A DNA stretch of 36,049 nucleotides from Prolixibacteraceae bacterium UBA6162 (GTDB taxonomy: Bacteria; Bacteroidota; Bacteroidia; Bacteroidales; Prolixibacteraceae): assembly GCA_002428215.1 (NCBI GenBank), contig DIUI01000114.1, positions 1-36,049 on the forward strand, read 5' to 3'. Position numbers and translations under genes: made by a program. This document shows, one piece after another, positions 18,130 through 26,787 of the stretch (position 1 is the stretch's first letter; each line of letters opens with the position of its first letter). Under the pieces are notes generated by a model. The model did not search any database. It had not been told where the DNA came from and saw only the letters and a program-made list of their open reading frames with translations.

Positions 18130-18447
18130 GGTATAAATGTTTTGTAGCAACATAAACGGAAAATCCTGCAACGCAGGACTGATTAAGTAAAGTTTGTTTA
18201 CAAAGAAACCAATTTTATAAAAAGAGACAACCCCCCGTAACCAAGCCCTGATAAAAAACTGAAATTGCGGTTGTTAAAATGAAATTAACTTATCAACAAA
18301 ATACTCTAAATTAAGTAGCAAAGAGCATAACATCCCACAATATCGCCATTCACCGATAAAAAACGGCCATTCATCTAAAGTTGAATTGCATTCCGTAAAT
18401 AGGCAACTAAATTTGGTATCATTCTGAAACTTAAAACCACCGCAAAG
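18130..18447. other. Divergent intergenic region, M19 / DUF2807
   Basis: A 318-base AT-rich gap between divergent genes, with no ORF I can support. It contains the DUF2807 promoter at its right end. On the M19 side there is a small perfect hairpin (TCCTGC at 18164-18169, GCAGGA at 18173-18178) that on the minus strand is followed by TTTT, a weak terminator-like element in the M19 5' leader. Nothing else stands out. Confidence 0.6.
18386..18415 (+). promoter_or_regulatory. Promoter of the DUF2807 gene (TTG-N19-TAAATTTG)
   Basis: TTG at 18386-18388 and TAAATTTG at 18408-18415 are separated by 19 bases. This matches the Bacteroidota primary-sigma promoter (-33 TTTG/TTG and -7 TAnnTTTG). The start codon is at 18448, giving a leader of roughly 25-28 bases. 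Confidence 0.6.
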
Positions 18448-19164
18448 ATGAATCCGATTGCCCGAACTCTATTTTTATTCGCTGCAGCTGCATTCTTATC
18501 GTCTTGTTTATTTATTGGAAACTCGGTTAAAGGCGACGGTGTTGTGGAAACGCTCGAACGAGAACTCCCTGGGTTCAATGCAGTACAGATCGCCAGCGGT
18601 ATGAACGCTCATTTTGTTGAAGGCGACCTGCAAAAAGTAGTCGTAATCGCCGACCAGAACCTGCACGAGCTTATCGAAACAATTGTTGAGGACAATACTC
18701 TGACAATTAAAACCTTAGGCAATATCTGGAGCTCCAGCGAAAAGAAAGTTGTTATCACCTGTCCCGGACTCAGGGAGATCAGAACAACCGCTGGAAGCAA
18801 CGCATTCTCCGATAACCGGCTTTTTTTCGACACGCTTTATCTGCGCGCCTCGGCGGGTTCAAATATAAAAATTGACATAGAAGGAAACGAGCTCGAGGTG
18901 CAGGGAAGCTCAGGTGCCAATATTTTTTTAACTGGCTCTGCCAATCGTTTGGTTGCAAAAACCTCATCAGGATCTAACCTGAAGGCTGAAGATTTTACCA
19001 CCGAGTTTTCAGAAATCAACGTTTCAAGTGGTTCTAATGTGTGGGTCAATACCATGCGCGAGCTTACCGCAAATGCATCCAGTGGTGGCAATATTTTCTA
19101 TTTTGGTACGCCCAAAAAGATAAACTCATCTTCCTCTTCGGGTGGGAATATCAATAAGCGCTAA
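18448..19164 (+). CDS. Head GIN domain (DUF2807) lipoprotein
   Basis: The 238-residue protein has a lipoprotein signal (LFLFAAAAFLSSCLFIGNS, cysteine about residue 20) followed by the DUF2807 'putative auto-transporter adhesin, head GIN' domain. Diagnostic are the start ERELPGFNAVQIASGMNAHFVEGD and the repeated short beta-helix turns rich in Ser, Gly and Asn (ASAGSNIKIDIEGN, GSSGANIFLTG, TSSGSNLKAEDF, VSSGSNVWVN, ASSGGNIFYFG, SSSSGGNINKR). Each turn of about 20 residues holds an SSG/SG-N motif, suggesting a right-handed beta-solenoid. The family is common in Bacteroidota and of unknown function; an envelope or surface role is inferred. It has its own promoter and converges on the RNase H gene with an 18-base gap. 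Confidence 0.9.
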   Translation: MNPIARTLFLFAAAAFLSSCLFIGNSVKGDGVVETLERELPGFNAVQIASGMNAHFVEGDLQKVVVIADQNLHELIETIVEDNTLTIKTLGNIWSSSEKKVVITCPGLREIRTTAGSNAFSDNRLFFDTLYLRASAGSNIKIDIEGNELEVQGSSGANIFLTGSANRLVAKTSSGSNLKAEDFTTEFSEINVSSGSNVWVNTMRELTANASSGGNIFYFGTPKKINSSSSSGGNINKR

Positions 19165-19182
19165 CAGGCTTCGTAAATTTTC

Positions 19183-19638
19183 CTATTCTACATATCCTAT
19201 ATCTGGAGGCAATGCCGACTGCTGTGAGGCTGCAACGGCAAGGACATCACAACGTTCGTTCAATGGATTTGCATTGTGACCTTTAATCCATATAAATTTT
19301 ACTTTATGCTTCGACGCAACCTGCAGGTAGCGAAGCCATAAATCACTGTTTTTCTTCCCTTTGAACCGTTTGGCTACCCAGTTTGTAAGCCATCCTTTGG
19401 TTACAGCATCGGCGACATACTTAGAGTCGGTGTAGATTGTAGCCTCACTTCCGTCGATTTTTAGACTTTCGAGTGCAACAATAACCGCCAGCAGTTCCAT
19501 TCTGTTGTTGGTGGTATGCCGGAATCCGCCCGATAGCTCTTTGTAATGATTCCCGGATTGTAAAACAATTCCATAACCACCCGGACCGGGATTTCCTCGG
19601 GCTGCCCCGTCGGTATGTATGGTTACTGATGTTGGCAT
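19183..19638 (-). CDS. rnhA: Ribonuclease HI
   Basis: The 151-residue enzyme cleaves the RNA strand of RNA-DNA hybrids, removing R-loops and primers. Catalytic residues are all visible: Asp10 in IHTDGAARGNPGPGGYG, Glu48 in NNRMELLA, Asp71 in IYTDSKYV, and Asp131 in NERCDVLA, with His121 in IKGHNANPLNERCD. Length is normal for the bacterial single-domain type. There is no N-terminal hybrid-binding domain. Unusually, the start codon lies directly after the T tract of an intrinsic terminator on the same strand, so its mRNA must come from read-through of the S46 peptidase transcript or from a promoter overlapping that terminator. Confidence 0.97.
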   Translation of the reverse strand: MPTSVTIHTDGAARGNPGPGGYGIVLQSGNHYKELSGGFRHTTNNRMELLAVIVALESLKIDGSEATIYTDSKYVADAVTKGWLTNWVAKRFKGKKNSDLWLRYLQVASKHKVKFIWIKGHNANPLNERCDVLAVAASQQSALPPDIGYVE

Positions 19639-19639
19639 A

Positions 19640-19679
19640 AAAAATTAAAAAATGGGGGAGGCAGAATTTGCCATCCCCC
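19640..19679 (-). terminator. Intrinsic terminator between the S46 peptidase gene and rnhA
   Basis: On the minus strand a GC-rich hairpin (GGGGGATGGCA, loop AATTC, TGCCTCCCCC; one bulged T) is followed by ATTTTTTAATTTTTT. This is a strong Rho-independent terminator 32 bases after the peptidase stop. The T run ends right at the rnhA ATG (19636-19638). Confidence 0.8.
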
Positions 19680-19711
19680 TATAAAGTATTGTTTAGCAGA
19701 CCTGTTTCCAC

Positions 19712-21859
19712 TTAGTCAACGAGTGTCATTTCATCAATCAAATGCGAGGCACCGGCATAGATATCAATTACCCACAAAATGAATCGCACATCAACGCTAA
19801 TTGTACGCTGTATTTCGGGTTCAAAGGCAAGATCACCACTCATAGCTTCCCAGTTGCCATCAAAGGCACAGCCTATAAGTTCACCTCTGGCGTTGATTAC
19901 AGGACTGCCTGAATTCCCTCCTGTTATATCGTTATTGCTAATAAAGCAGGCAATAAGGTCTCCGTTGGCATCGGCATAGCGACCGAAATTTCTTTCAAGT
20001 ATAAGAGATTTCATACGGGCAGGGACATCAAACTCAGCATCGCCTGGTATCTCTTTCTCCAGATAACCATCTACAGTTGTGGTAGACAGATACCTGACTC
20101 CATCACGTGGCTGATAACTTCCTACCTTTCCGTAGGTAAGTCTCATGGTAGAGTTGGCATCGGGATAGAAGGTTTTATCGCTATGCATTTCCATTAATCC
20201 TGCCACCCAGAGGTGTCGTCCTTCTTCGAGCATTGCCGATGTTTTACGGTTCTCCTCACCTATCAAGCGAAGCATTTCAAATACATCGCCTGAAGCAACA
20301 AATGCCAGGTCCTTGTCGAATGCCTTCCGGGTAGGATTCTTCAACAAGGCCGATAGTTTTTCCCGATGGGGAAACGCCGATTTGGAAAACATCTGTGCTG
20401 CGTATTTATCGAAATCACCTTTAAATTTGCTAAAAATGTTGCCAAAAAAGGCAGGATGATATCTTGACGGAGTACGCTCAGCATAAAGACGCATAAGCGT
20501 TGCAGCCAGCTTTTGGTCAGTGCCTGCATCATAGTCCTTGTAAAATGCATCTAGCGATTCCTCTATAGCTGCGGCAATCTGCTCAATCCGCTCCTTATTC
20601 TGAACCGGATTGTCGAGCAGGTTGTATAGTGCCCGTGCCCGATAGGCAAACATAAAGATTTCGGGTCCTCTTATTAACGACTCCGAAAGATATTCCTGTG
20701 CCACCTCATCTTCAATATCTTCAAAGGCAGCATTGATCATATTAAGCGCCTCACCATATTTAGCCTTACGTGCAGATGATCCGGCAACCCACTGTAAAAA
20801 GGCCTCTTCTTCAGCTTTTTTCTTGGCGATTACATCGAGATTAACAAGACCCTGGTTTTGACCAATGCTATATTTGTAATAATTAGAACTGCCTGCAAAT
20901 TTGTTGGCATACTGAATACGGGCCTTCTGACTGGTAGTCATATATTCGCGGATAATGTCGAGCTTTTTCTCCCTTACATCCACCCTGATGGCGTTGGTTG
21001 CATTCATGGTGTAAGCAACCTCGGTTGAAGTACGGTAACGGTTGGTCGTTCCCGGATAGCCAATTACCATGGCATAATCGTCGTCTTCGACCCCCCGAAG
21101 CGAAATGGGTAGGAAGTGACGCGGCTTCAGCGGAATATTCTCTTCAGCATAGGATGCGGGCTTACCATCGGGTCCCGAGTAAACGCGGTAGAGTGTAAAG
21201 TCTGCGGTGTGTCTTGGCCACATCCAGTTATCGGTATCGCCACCAAATTTACCCAGTGCCTGGGGAGGAACTCCAACAAGACGTACATCCCTGAAGGTTT
21301 CGTATACAAAGAGGTGATATTGATTTGATTCGAAAAAGCTTCTTACCTGAGCCTGATAATGAGTTCCCTGGACAGCCTCCTGTTCGATAGTAGAGGAAAT
21401 TCTGCTGATAGCCCTCTGCCGATCCTCAAAACTCATTCCCTCAGTAACTACCGACAAAATCCTTTCCGTAACATCCTCTGCCCTGATTAGAAACCTGGCA
21501 ATCTTTTGAGGATTTGGCAACTCGTCTTTATATGATTTTGCCCAGAAACCATCCTGTAAATAATCAGATTCAACCGATGAGTGACGCTGAATATCGCCAA
21601 ATGCACAGTGGTGATTGGTTAGCATCAGACCGTTCGGAGAAATCATCTCGGCAGTGCATCCTCCGATCGAAACAATAGCGTCTTTTAGGCTACTGTTGTT
21701 GATACTGAAGATATCTTCTGCAGATAACGTCAATCCTGCATTTTGCATATCGTTGATATTCAATCTTTGTATAAGTGAAGGAAGCCACATCCCTTCGTCT
21801 GCTCTGGCAGAGTTCAGCATGGTGGCTGCCAGCATTAGAATTGCAAAAAATCTTTTCAT
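19712..21859 (-). CDS. S46 family dipeptidyl peptidase, DPP7-like
   Basis: The 715-residue serine exopeptidase of family S46 releases N-terminal dipeptides from oligopeptides in the periplasm. It has a signal peptide (MKRFFAILMLAATMLNSARA, then mature DEGMWLP). His84 lies in GLMLTNHHCAFGDIQ, the aspartate region is GGDTDNWMWPRHTADF, and the nucleophile is Ser650 in TGGNSGSPVINARGEL. Eighteen residues after the nucleophile is Gly668 (AFDGNWEAMSGD). In the P. gingivalis enzymes the equivalent position is Gly in DPP7 (hydrophobic P1) and Arg in DPP11 (Asp/Glu P1). A DPP7-like preference is therefore predicted. The gene ends at a strong terminator. Aspartate kinase lies 136 bases upstream on the same strand. 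Confidence 0.95.
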   Translation of the reverse strand: MKRFFAILMLAATMLNSARADEGMWLPSLIQRLNINDMQNAGLTLSAEDIFSINNSSLKDAIVSIGGCTAEMISPNGLMLTNHHCAFGDIQRHSSVESDYLQDGFWAKSYKDELPNPQKIARFLIRAEDVTERILSVVTEGMSFEDRQRAISRISSTIEQEAVQGTHYQAQVRSFFESNQYHLFVYETFRDVRLVGVPPQALGKFGGDTDNWMWPRHTADFTLYRVYSGPDGKPASYAEENIPLKPRHFLPISLRGVEDDDYAMVIGYPGTTNRYRTSTEVAYTMNATNAIRVDVREKKLDIIREYMTTSQKARIQYANKFAGSSNYYKYSIGQNQGLVNLDVIAKKKAEEEAFLQWVAGSSARKAKYGEALNMINAAFEDIEDEVAQEYLSESLIRGPEIFMFAYRARALYNLLDNPVQNKERIEQIAAAIEESLDAFYKDYDAGTDQKLAATLMRLYAERTPSRYHPAFFGNIFSKFKGDFDKYAAQMFSKSAFPHREKLSALLKNPTRKAFDKDLAFVASGDVFEMLRLIGEENRKTSAMLEEGRHLWVAGLMEMHSDKTFYPDANSTMRLTYGKVGSYQPRDGVRYLSTTTVDGYLEKEIPGDAEFDVPARMKSLILERNFGRYADANGDLIACFISNNDITGGNSGSPVINARGELIGCAFDGNWEAMSGDLAFEPEIQRTISVDVRFILWVIDIYAGASHLIDEMTLVD

Positions 21860-21995
21860 TTTTTAGGATAATTGTTTTGTAAATATATAATTCAAATTAA
21901 ATCCAAATATTGTTCACAACAGGCCGGTAAATTAATGGGTAGATTCTCTTCTTAAATCAGCCTGCAAAATGTGATGTCATGGTGAACCGTCTTTA

Positions 21996-23249
21996 TTATT
22001 TTATAGCCAGTTTAGCAGTTAATCGGCTATATTGTTCTATATAGACCTGATGACCGCGTGTATGCTCGTCGATAGCTTCGCTGGTATAATGCCGGATAGT
22101 GATTAACTTGAGGCCTGTATTGTACTTAACCTCATATTCTTTTCTTAAATCCAGCACCATCGTTTCAAGACCCGACTCGGGTGCATCGACCAGCAAACTG
22201 AGATCGATGGCCGACTGCTGAATCATATTCACTTTTATGTTTTTTGAATGGAGCAGAGCAAAAACACTCGAAATATCGTCGGCCGATACAAAAGAGAAAT
22301 CGTAGGGCGAAAATGTCAGCAATACCTGATTGGCCTTGGTTATAAATACAGGCGTTAGTTCGAGGGTGTGATCAACATGATGAATTATGGTTCCAGGCTG
22401 ATCTGGTTCTACAAACGAGCGGACATATAGCGGGATGCTCTTGTTGTAGAGCGGTTTCATGGTTTTGGCATGAATTACCTGTGCCCCGGAAAAGGTCATC
22501 TCAATGGCTTCGCGATATGAAAGCTCTTTAAGCAATACCGTGTCTGAGAAAAGCTTTGGGTCGGCATTGAGAACGCCCGGCACATCCTTCCAAATGGTAA
22601 CATCCGTTGCATTCAGCAAACTGGCCAGTATAGCTGCAGTATAGTCGGACCCCTCCCTGCCCAATGAGGTTGTAAGGTTGGTTACCGTCGATCCGATGAA
22701 CCCCTGGGTAATATACATGCTGTTTTCAGAAAATTGAAAACTGTTCTGAACAAGCATTTCAGTCCATTTCCAGTTCACCGAAGCCTCTCTGAACTTATCG
22801 TCGGTCCGTAAACTGCTGCGGATATCCAGCCATTGGTTTTTTTGCCCTTGTGCATTAAGGTATTCGCTCAGTATGCGAGACGATAGAAGCTCCCCATAAC
22901 ATATAAACTGATCATATTCAAAATCGAAAAGAAGCGATGGAGTGGTATGCAAACGCAGTTCGACCTCTTTAAGCAGACCTAAAATACCAGACGGGACACG
23001 ATCGGGGCCCCCGAACAATTGAGCCGCAATATGAAGATGGTACTCACTAAGCTCAGAAAATATGGAGTATGCCTCATCCCAATGATTAAAATGGGCCTTA
23101 ACCAGGGTCTCCAGAAGATTGGTGGTCTTTCCCATGGCAGAAACTACCACCACAAGTTCATTACTTGCATGTTGGGCAATTATTTCCGTTACCTGCCGAA
23201 CACCTTCGGCATCCTTAAGTGAAGCTCCACCAAACTTGAAAACCTTCAT
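21996..23249 (-). CDS. Aspartate kinase
   Basis: The 417-residue monofunctional aspartokinase phosphorylates aspartate in the first step toward lysine/diaminopimelate, threonine and methionine. Family motifs are the N-terminal KVFKFGGASLKDAEGV, VVVVSAMGKTTNLL, the substrate loop TTSLGREGSDYTAA and the ATP-binding VTIWKDVPGVLNADPK with EMTFSGAQVIHAKT. The C-terminal part (from about residue 300) holds ACT-type regulatory sequence (LLTFSPYDFSFVSADDISSVFALLHSKNIKVNMIQQS), implying end-product inhibition. There is no homoserine dehydrogenase fusion. The 375-base upstream gap shows no lysine riboswitch or leader peptide that I can recognise. It is divergent from the S9 peptidase gene. Which of several aspartokinase types it is (lysC, thrA-like) cannot be settled here. 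Confidence 0.93.
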   Translation of the reverse strand: MKVFKFGGASLKDAEGVRQVTEIIAQHASNELVVVVSAMGKTTNLLETLVKAHFNHWDEAYSIFSELSEYHLHIAAQLFGGPDRVPSGILGLLKEVELRLHTTPSLLFDFEYDQFICYGELLSSRILSEYLNAQGQKNQWLDIRSSLRTDDKFREASVNWKWTEMLVQNSFQFSENSMYITQGFIGSTVTNLTTSLGREGSDYTAAILASLLNATDVTIWKDVPGVLNADPKLFSDTVLLKELSYREAIEMTFSGAQVIHAKTMKPLYNKSIPLYVRSFVEPDQPGTIIHHVDHTLELTPVFITKANQVLLTFSPYDFSFVSADDISSVFALLHSKNIKVNMIQQSAIDLSLLVDAPESGLETMVLDLRKEYEVKYNTGLKLITIRHYTSEAIDEHTRGHQVYIEQYSRLTAKLAIK

Positions 23250-23624
23250 CTGTTTATCTTTTAACTGTGGCCATCAATTCAGATAAATTCTGCAAAACAA
23301 AACCCCGCCAGATGCAATTTATTTGGCGCTATATAATTGGTATAGAACGAATTTTCTGTTTTTTCCAAAACAATCAGTTTTTCAAAGTAATTGTTATCTG
23401 ACCGGCTTGATTCCAAAGTTTATACAAAACTAATCTTTTTGATGGTTCGAAGGAGGAGACAACCCTCTTTGGAATGGTTATAAATGACTTGACTTTTGCA
23501 CCAAGACTGCTGATGTATGGCCCAACTATATTTTTTATATTTGAGAAATTAATGGGCCGAATTGCTCGTCCGAATATGTGTTAAAGTCTGTATATGAGTA
23601 TTTTAATGTTTTTATATTTTTGAG
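23250..23624. other. Divergent intergenic region, aspartate kinase / S9 peptidase
   Basis: A 375-base AT-rich gap without a supportable ORF. Candidate -7 boxes are CAAAACTA at 23425-23432 (TAGTTTTG on the minus strand, for the kinase) and TATATTTG at 23536-23543 on the plus strand (for the peptidase). Neither has a TTG at the normal -33 spacing. A further TATTTTTG at 23615-23622 is too close to the ATG at 23625 to be a useful promoter. No riboswitch-like structure was seen. Confidence 0.5.
23536..23543 (+). promoter_or_regulatory. Putative -7 box TATATTTG for the S9 peptidase gene
   Basis: Perfect TAnnTTTG match, about 80 bases before the start codon, in an AT-rich stretch. The -33 element is not recognisable, so this stays tentative. 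Confidence 0.35.
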
Positions 23625-25988
23625 ATGCATACCAAATTATCGGCGCTGCTGTTTGCAGCTTTATTTTGCCTCGCAAATATCTCTTCGGCTCAGTTTGCCA
23701 ACAAGAGTCCCTTAAAAATCGAGACCATCATGCAGCGCAGTGAACACTTCCGTGGCACTGAGCCTTCGAATCTTCGCTGGAGTATTGATAGTAAAACGCT
23801 CTATTTCGACTGGAATCCCAAAAGCGATACCCTCGCATCACTTCATAAAACAGGCATTAACCAGTCAACCCCGGTGGCTGTTAGTCTGCCTGAAAGAGAG
23901 CCCGATGCAGTGTTTTACAACTTCGACCGATCGATGGCCGGCATAGTCAGGCAAGGAGATTTGTACCTATACAACACCAAAACCCAACGTGAGCGACTTT
24001 TAACAAGCCTGGCCAATCCAATAATAGGGGCGGGATTCAGCTCCGGTGACCGTCTGATTACCTTTATGCACCAGCAGAATCTTTTTTCGGTCGAAGTATC
24101 CAGCGGCACTTTGCGACAGCTGACCAATTTTACGACCAACGATCTTCAGGGCAATCGGCCGGCTACAGCCCAGTCAATATGGCTTCGCGACCAGCAAATA
24201 GCTCTTTTTGATGTTCTTAAGGAGCGTGAAGCACGCGAAAAAGCAGAAGAAGTCCAGAAACAACGCAATACAGAAGTATCGATCCCAAAAATTGAACTGG
24301 GTAAAGAAAGGCCGGTAAGTGTCTCAAGTAGTCCCTCCGAACGTTTTATTGTATACACAACTTCAGAAAATGTTGGTGCACAACCCACCTCGGTGACTCA
24401 TTTTGTTACCACAACAGGCTACACCAATGAGCAAACAGCACGTGCAAAAGTAGGATCACCACAAACGACAGTCCGTTTATGGGTTTTTGACACGCAAAAC
24501 AAAAAATCGATTGAGGTGAAAAGTGATCAGCTGCCGGGAATAAAGGACTTGCCTGATTTTTTGGCCGATTACCCCAACCGGGTTTCCGATTACAATTACG
24601 ATGAGCCACGAAAGGTTAACTTTTCGGCTCCCGTATGGAACCATATAGAAGATAATGCGTTGGTTGTTGTCCGTTCGCACGATAACAAAGATCGATGGAT
24701 TTGCCTTCTTGACCCTTCCGATGGCAGTCTCAGGGTATTGGATCGCCAGCGCGATGAAGCCTGGATAGCTGGACCTGGAATCAGCGGTTTCAGTGGGTCT
24801 ACAGGCTGGTTGCACGACCATGAAACTGTTTGGTTTCAGTCGGAGGAGAGCGGCTATTCCCACCTGGTACTCTCAAACGTTAAAAGCGGAGTAAAAAAAG
24901 TATTAACCTCAGGAAACTGGGAGGTTTATTCACCCCAGCTCTCCTCTAACGGTCGGCATTTCTACTTTACAGCCAACCTGAAACATCCAGGAATACGCCA
25001 CTTCTATTCTATTCCGGTTGGAGGAGGTTTACCCGTTCAGATTACAACGCTGGATGGGGGCAATGAAGTCACCCTGTCTCCAGATGAAAAATGGCTGGCT
25101 TTCAGGCATTCAAAAGCCAACCAGCCTTGGGAAATCTTCCTACAGGAAAACAAACCGGGAGCAAAAGTGCGACAGATTACCTGGTCGTTAACCCCTGAAT
25201 TCCTGGCGTATCCCTGGAGGAGTCCGGAGTTCGTTACCTTTACTGCATCCGATGGCGCCGAGGTTCACGCACGGCTTTACCGACCCGAGTTACCGTCGAA
25301 AAATGGACCTGCAGTAATTTTCGTACATGGAGCAGGCTACCTTCAAAATGCACACCAGTGGTGGAGCAGTTACTTCAGAGAGTATATGTTTCACAATCTG
25401 TTGGTCGATAACGGGTACACGGTTCTCGACATCGACTTCAGGGGAAGTGCAGGATATGGACGCGACTGGCGGACGGGCATATACCGTCATATGGGAGGAA
25501 AGGATCTGAGCGATCATGTGGATGGAGCAGCCTGGCTGGTAGAAACCCAAGGGGTCTCTGCGCAAAAGATTGGCATTTATGGCGGCTCATACGGAGGTTT
25601 CATTACCCTTATGGCCATGTTCAAGCACCCCGATGTTTTCGCTGCAGGAGCGGCCTTGCGGTCGGTTACCGATTGGGCACATTACAACCATGGTTACACA
25701 GCCAATATTCTGAACACACCCGTACTCGACTCACTTGCCTATTTGCGCAGTTCTCCCATCAATTTCGCCGAAGGGCTTAAAGGGGCCTTGCTTATGTGTC
25801 ATGGTATGGTCGACGACAACGTCCAGTTTCAGGATATCATCCGGCTAACACAAAGGCTTATTGAACTGGGTAAGGAAAACTGGGAACTGGCGGTTTACCC
25901 GGTTGAGTCGCACGCTTTTGCAGAGCCTTCGAGTTGGATCGATGAGTATAAACGAATTTACAAGCTATTTGAGGAAAACCTTAAATAG
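23625..25988 (+). CDS. S9 family peptidase (DPP IV/prolyl oligopeptidase type)
   Basis: The 787-residue exported serine peptidase has a signal peptide (LSALLFAALFCLANISSA), a long N-terminal beta-propeller region (about residues 40-530) and a C-terminal alpha/beta hydrolase domain. The nucleophile Ser655 lies in KIGIYGGSYGGFITL, the acid in HGMVDDNVQFQD and the histidine (His763) in PVESHAF. The oxyanion-type run DFRGSAGYGRDW precedes them. This arrangement fits the DPP IV/acylaminoacyl peptidase branch that removes dipeptides or cuts short peptides. Substrate preference is not clear from sequence. The propeller contains a KEREAREKAEEVQKQ helix insertion near residue 200, a feature I recall from S9 peptidases of this phylum. 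With the S46 enzyme and M19 dipeptidase nearby it suggests peptide use. Confidence 0.94.
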   Translation: MHTKLSALLFAALFCLANISSAQFANKSPLKIETIMQRSEHFRGTEPSNLRWSIDSKTLYFDWNPKSDTLASLHKTGINQSTPVAVSLPEREPDAVFYNFDRSMAGIVRQGDLYLYNTKTQRERLLTSLANPIIGAGFSSGDRLITFMHQQNLFSVEVSSGTLRQLTNFTTNDLQGNRPATAQSIWLRDQQIALFDVLKEREAREKAEEVQKQRNTEVSIPKIELGKERPVSVSSSPSERFIVYTTSENVGAQPTSVTHFVTTTGYTNEQTARAKVGSPQTTVRLWVFDTQNKKSIEVKSDQLPGIKDLPDFLADYPNRVSDYNYDEPRKVNFSAPVWNHIEDNALVVVRSHDNKDRWICLLDPSDGSLRVLDRQRDEAWIAGPGISGFSGSTGWLHDHETVWFQSEESGYSHLVLSNVKSGVKKVLTSGNWEVYSPQLSSNGRHFYFTANLKHPGIRHFYSIPVGGGLPVQITTLDGGNEVTLSPDEKWLAFRHSKANQPWEIFLQENKPGAKVRQITWSLTPEFLAYPWRSPEFVTFTASDGAEVHARLYRPELPSKNGPAVIFVHGAGYLQNAHQWWSSYFREYMFHNLLVDNGYTVLDIDFRGSAGYGRDWRTGIYRHMGGKDLSDHVDGAAWLVETQGVSAQKIGIYGGSYGGFITLMAMFKHPDVFAAGAALRSVTDWAHYNHGYTANILNTPVLDSLAYLRSSPINFAEGLKGALLMCHGMVDDNVQFQDIIRLTQRLIELGKENWELAVYPVESHAFAEPSSWIDEYKRIYKLFEENLK

Positions 25989-26011
25989 AAGAGAGGGTGT
26001 TTCCTCAGAGT

Positions 26012-26725
26012 CTAATCTTGATGGTTAAAAAGGAACTTCTCCTTTTTATATATGGATTTTGCCCAGTATACAAATGGCGTATCTGAAGCGGCAACCACCA
26101 GTTTGAGCAGATAGGTGGTGAGGAAGATTTCGCCCAAAATAGCGGTTTCAAAAACGCCCCAAAATGCCACCACAACAAAAATGGCACTATCAATCAGCTG
26201 TGAAACCGCAGTACTCAGATTGTTTCGTATCCAGAGATGCCGGTTTTCAGGGAATCGGTTTTTCCAAAAATGAAAAGCCCATACATCGTGCCGCTGTGAA
26301 AGAAGATAGGCAGCCAGACTCGCAAAAGCAATGCGCGGCATCAGGCTAAATATGGTGTGGAGCGATTCGTGGGTTACCACCGAAAAATCATCTTCGGCAA
26401 GCGGCGTGAATAACAGCGTAAGATTCATCAGTAGTGTCATACTGATAAGGCTGAAAAAGCCTATCCAGACCGCCTTTCCTGCCTCCTTTCGTCCATAATT
26501 TTCCGAGAGAATATCGGTCACAAGGAAAGATGTGGCATACACCACGTTTCCAAGGGTAGCCGAAAAACCAAAAAGAGAGATGGTTTGTACAACCTGAATG
26601 TTGGCGAGGATAACCGATACCGGAATCCAAAGGATGAGTCCCCACTTACCAAAAAGTCTGTAGGCAAGTATTATCAATAAGAAATTGGCGATAATCTCGA
26701 TCAGCCAAAGCAGTTCGTTGGTCAT
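26012..26725 (-). CDS. yhhQ: Queuosine precursor transporter (YhhQ/VUT family)
   Basis: The 237-residue integral membrane protein has about six transmembrane helices (for example IEIIANFLLIILAYRLFG, LILWIPVSVILANIQVVQTI, AVWIGFFSLISMTLLMNLTLLF, LIDSAIFVVVAFWGVF). It carries the family block GNVVYATSFLVTDILSENYGRKEAGKAVWIG and the loop RHLWIRNNLSTAVSQLIDS. YhhQ proteins import the 7-deazaguanine precursors preQ0/preQ1 used for queuosine in tRNA. It is third in line behind prephenate dehydrogenase and DAHP synthase/chorismate mutase, 62 bases after the latter on the same strand. A small hairpin lies in between, so co-transcription from the attenuated promoter is likely but not certain. Confidence 0.92.
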   Translation of the reverse strand: MTNELLWLIEIIANFLLIILAYRLFGKWGLILWIPVSVILANIQVVQTISLFGFSATLGNVVYATSFLVTDILSENYGRKEAGKAVWIGFFSLISMTLLMNLTLLFTPLAEDDFSVVTHESLHTIFSLMPRIAFASLAAYLLSQRHDVWAFHFWKNRFPENRHLWIRNNLSTAVSQLIDSAIFVVVAFWGVFETAILGEIFLTTYLLKLVVAASDTPFVYWAKSIYKKEKFLFNHQD

Positions 26726-26741
26726 TTTTTTAATTTTTAAG

Positions 26742-26762
26742 CGCAGGGTGATGGAACCTGCG
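26742..26762 (-). terminator. Small stem-loop between the DAHP synthase gene and yhhQ
   Basis: CGCAGG (26742-26747) pairs with CCTGCG (26757-26762) around a 9-base loop. On the minus strand it is followed by CTTAAAAATT, a poor T tract. It may lower read-through into yhhQ or only be an intercistronic hairpin. Confidence 0.3.
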
Positions 26763-26787
26763 GGTGGTTATTGAAAAATACCCTTAA

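Noticed and set aside
23250..23624. Possible lysine riboswitch or leader peptide before aspartate kinase
   Set aside because: I found no lysine-box-like conserved helices and no short ORF rich in Lys, Thr or Met followed by a terminator.
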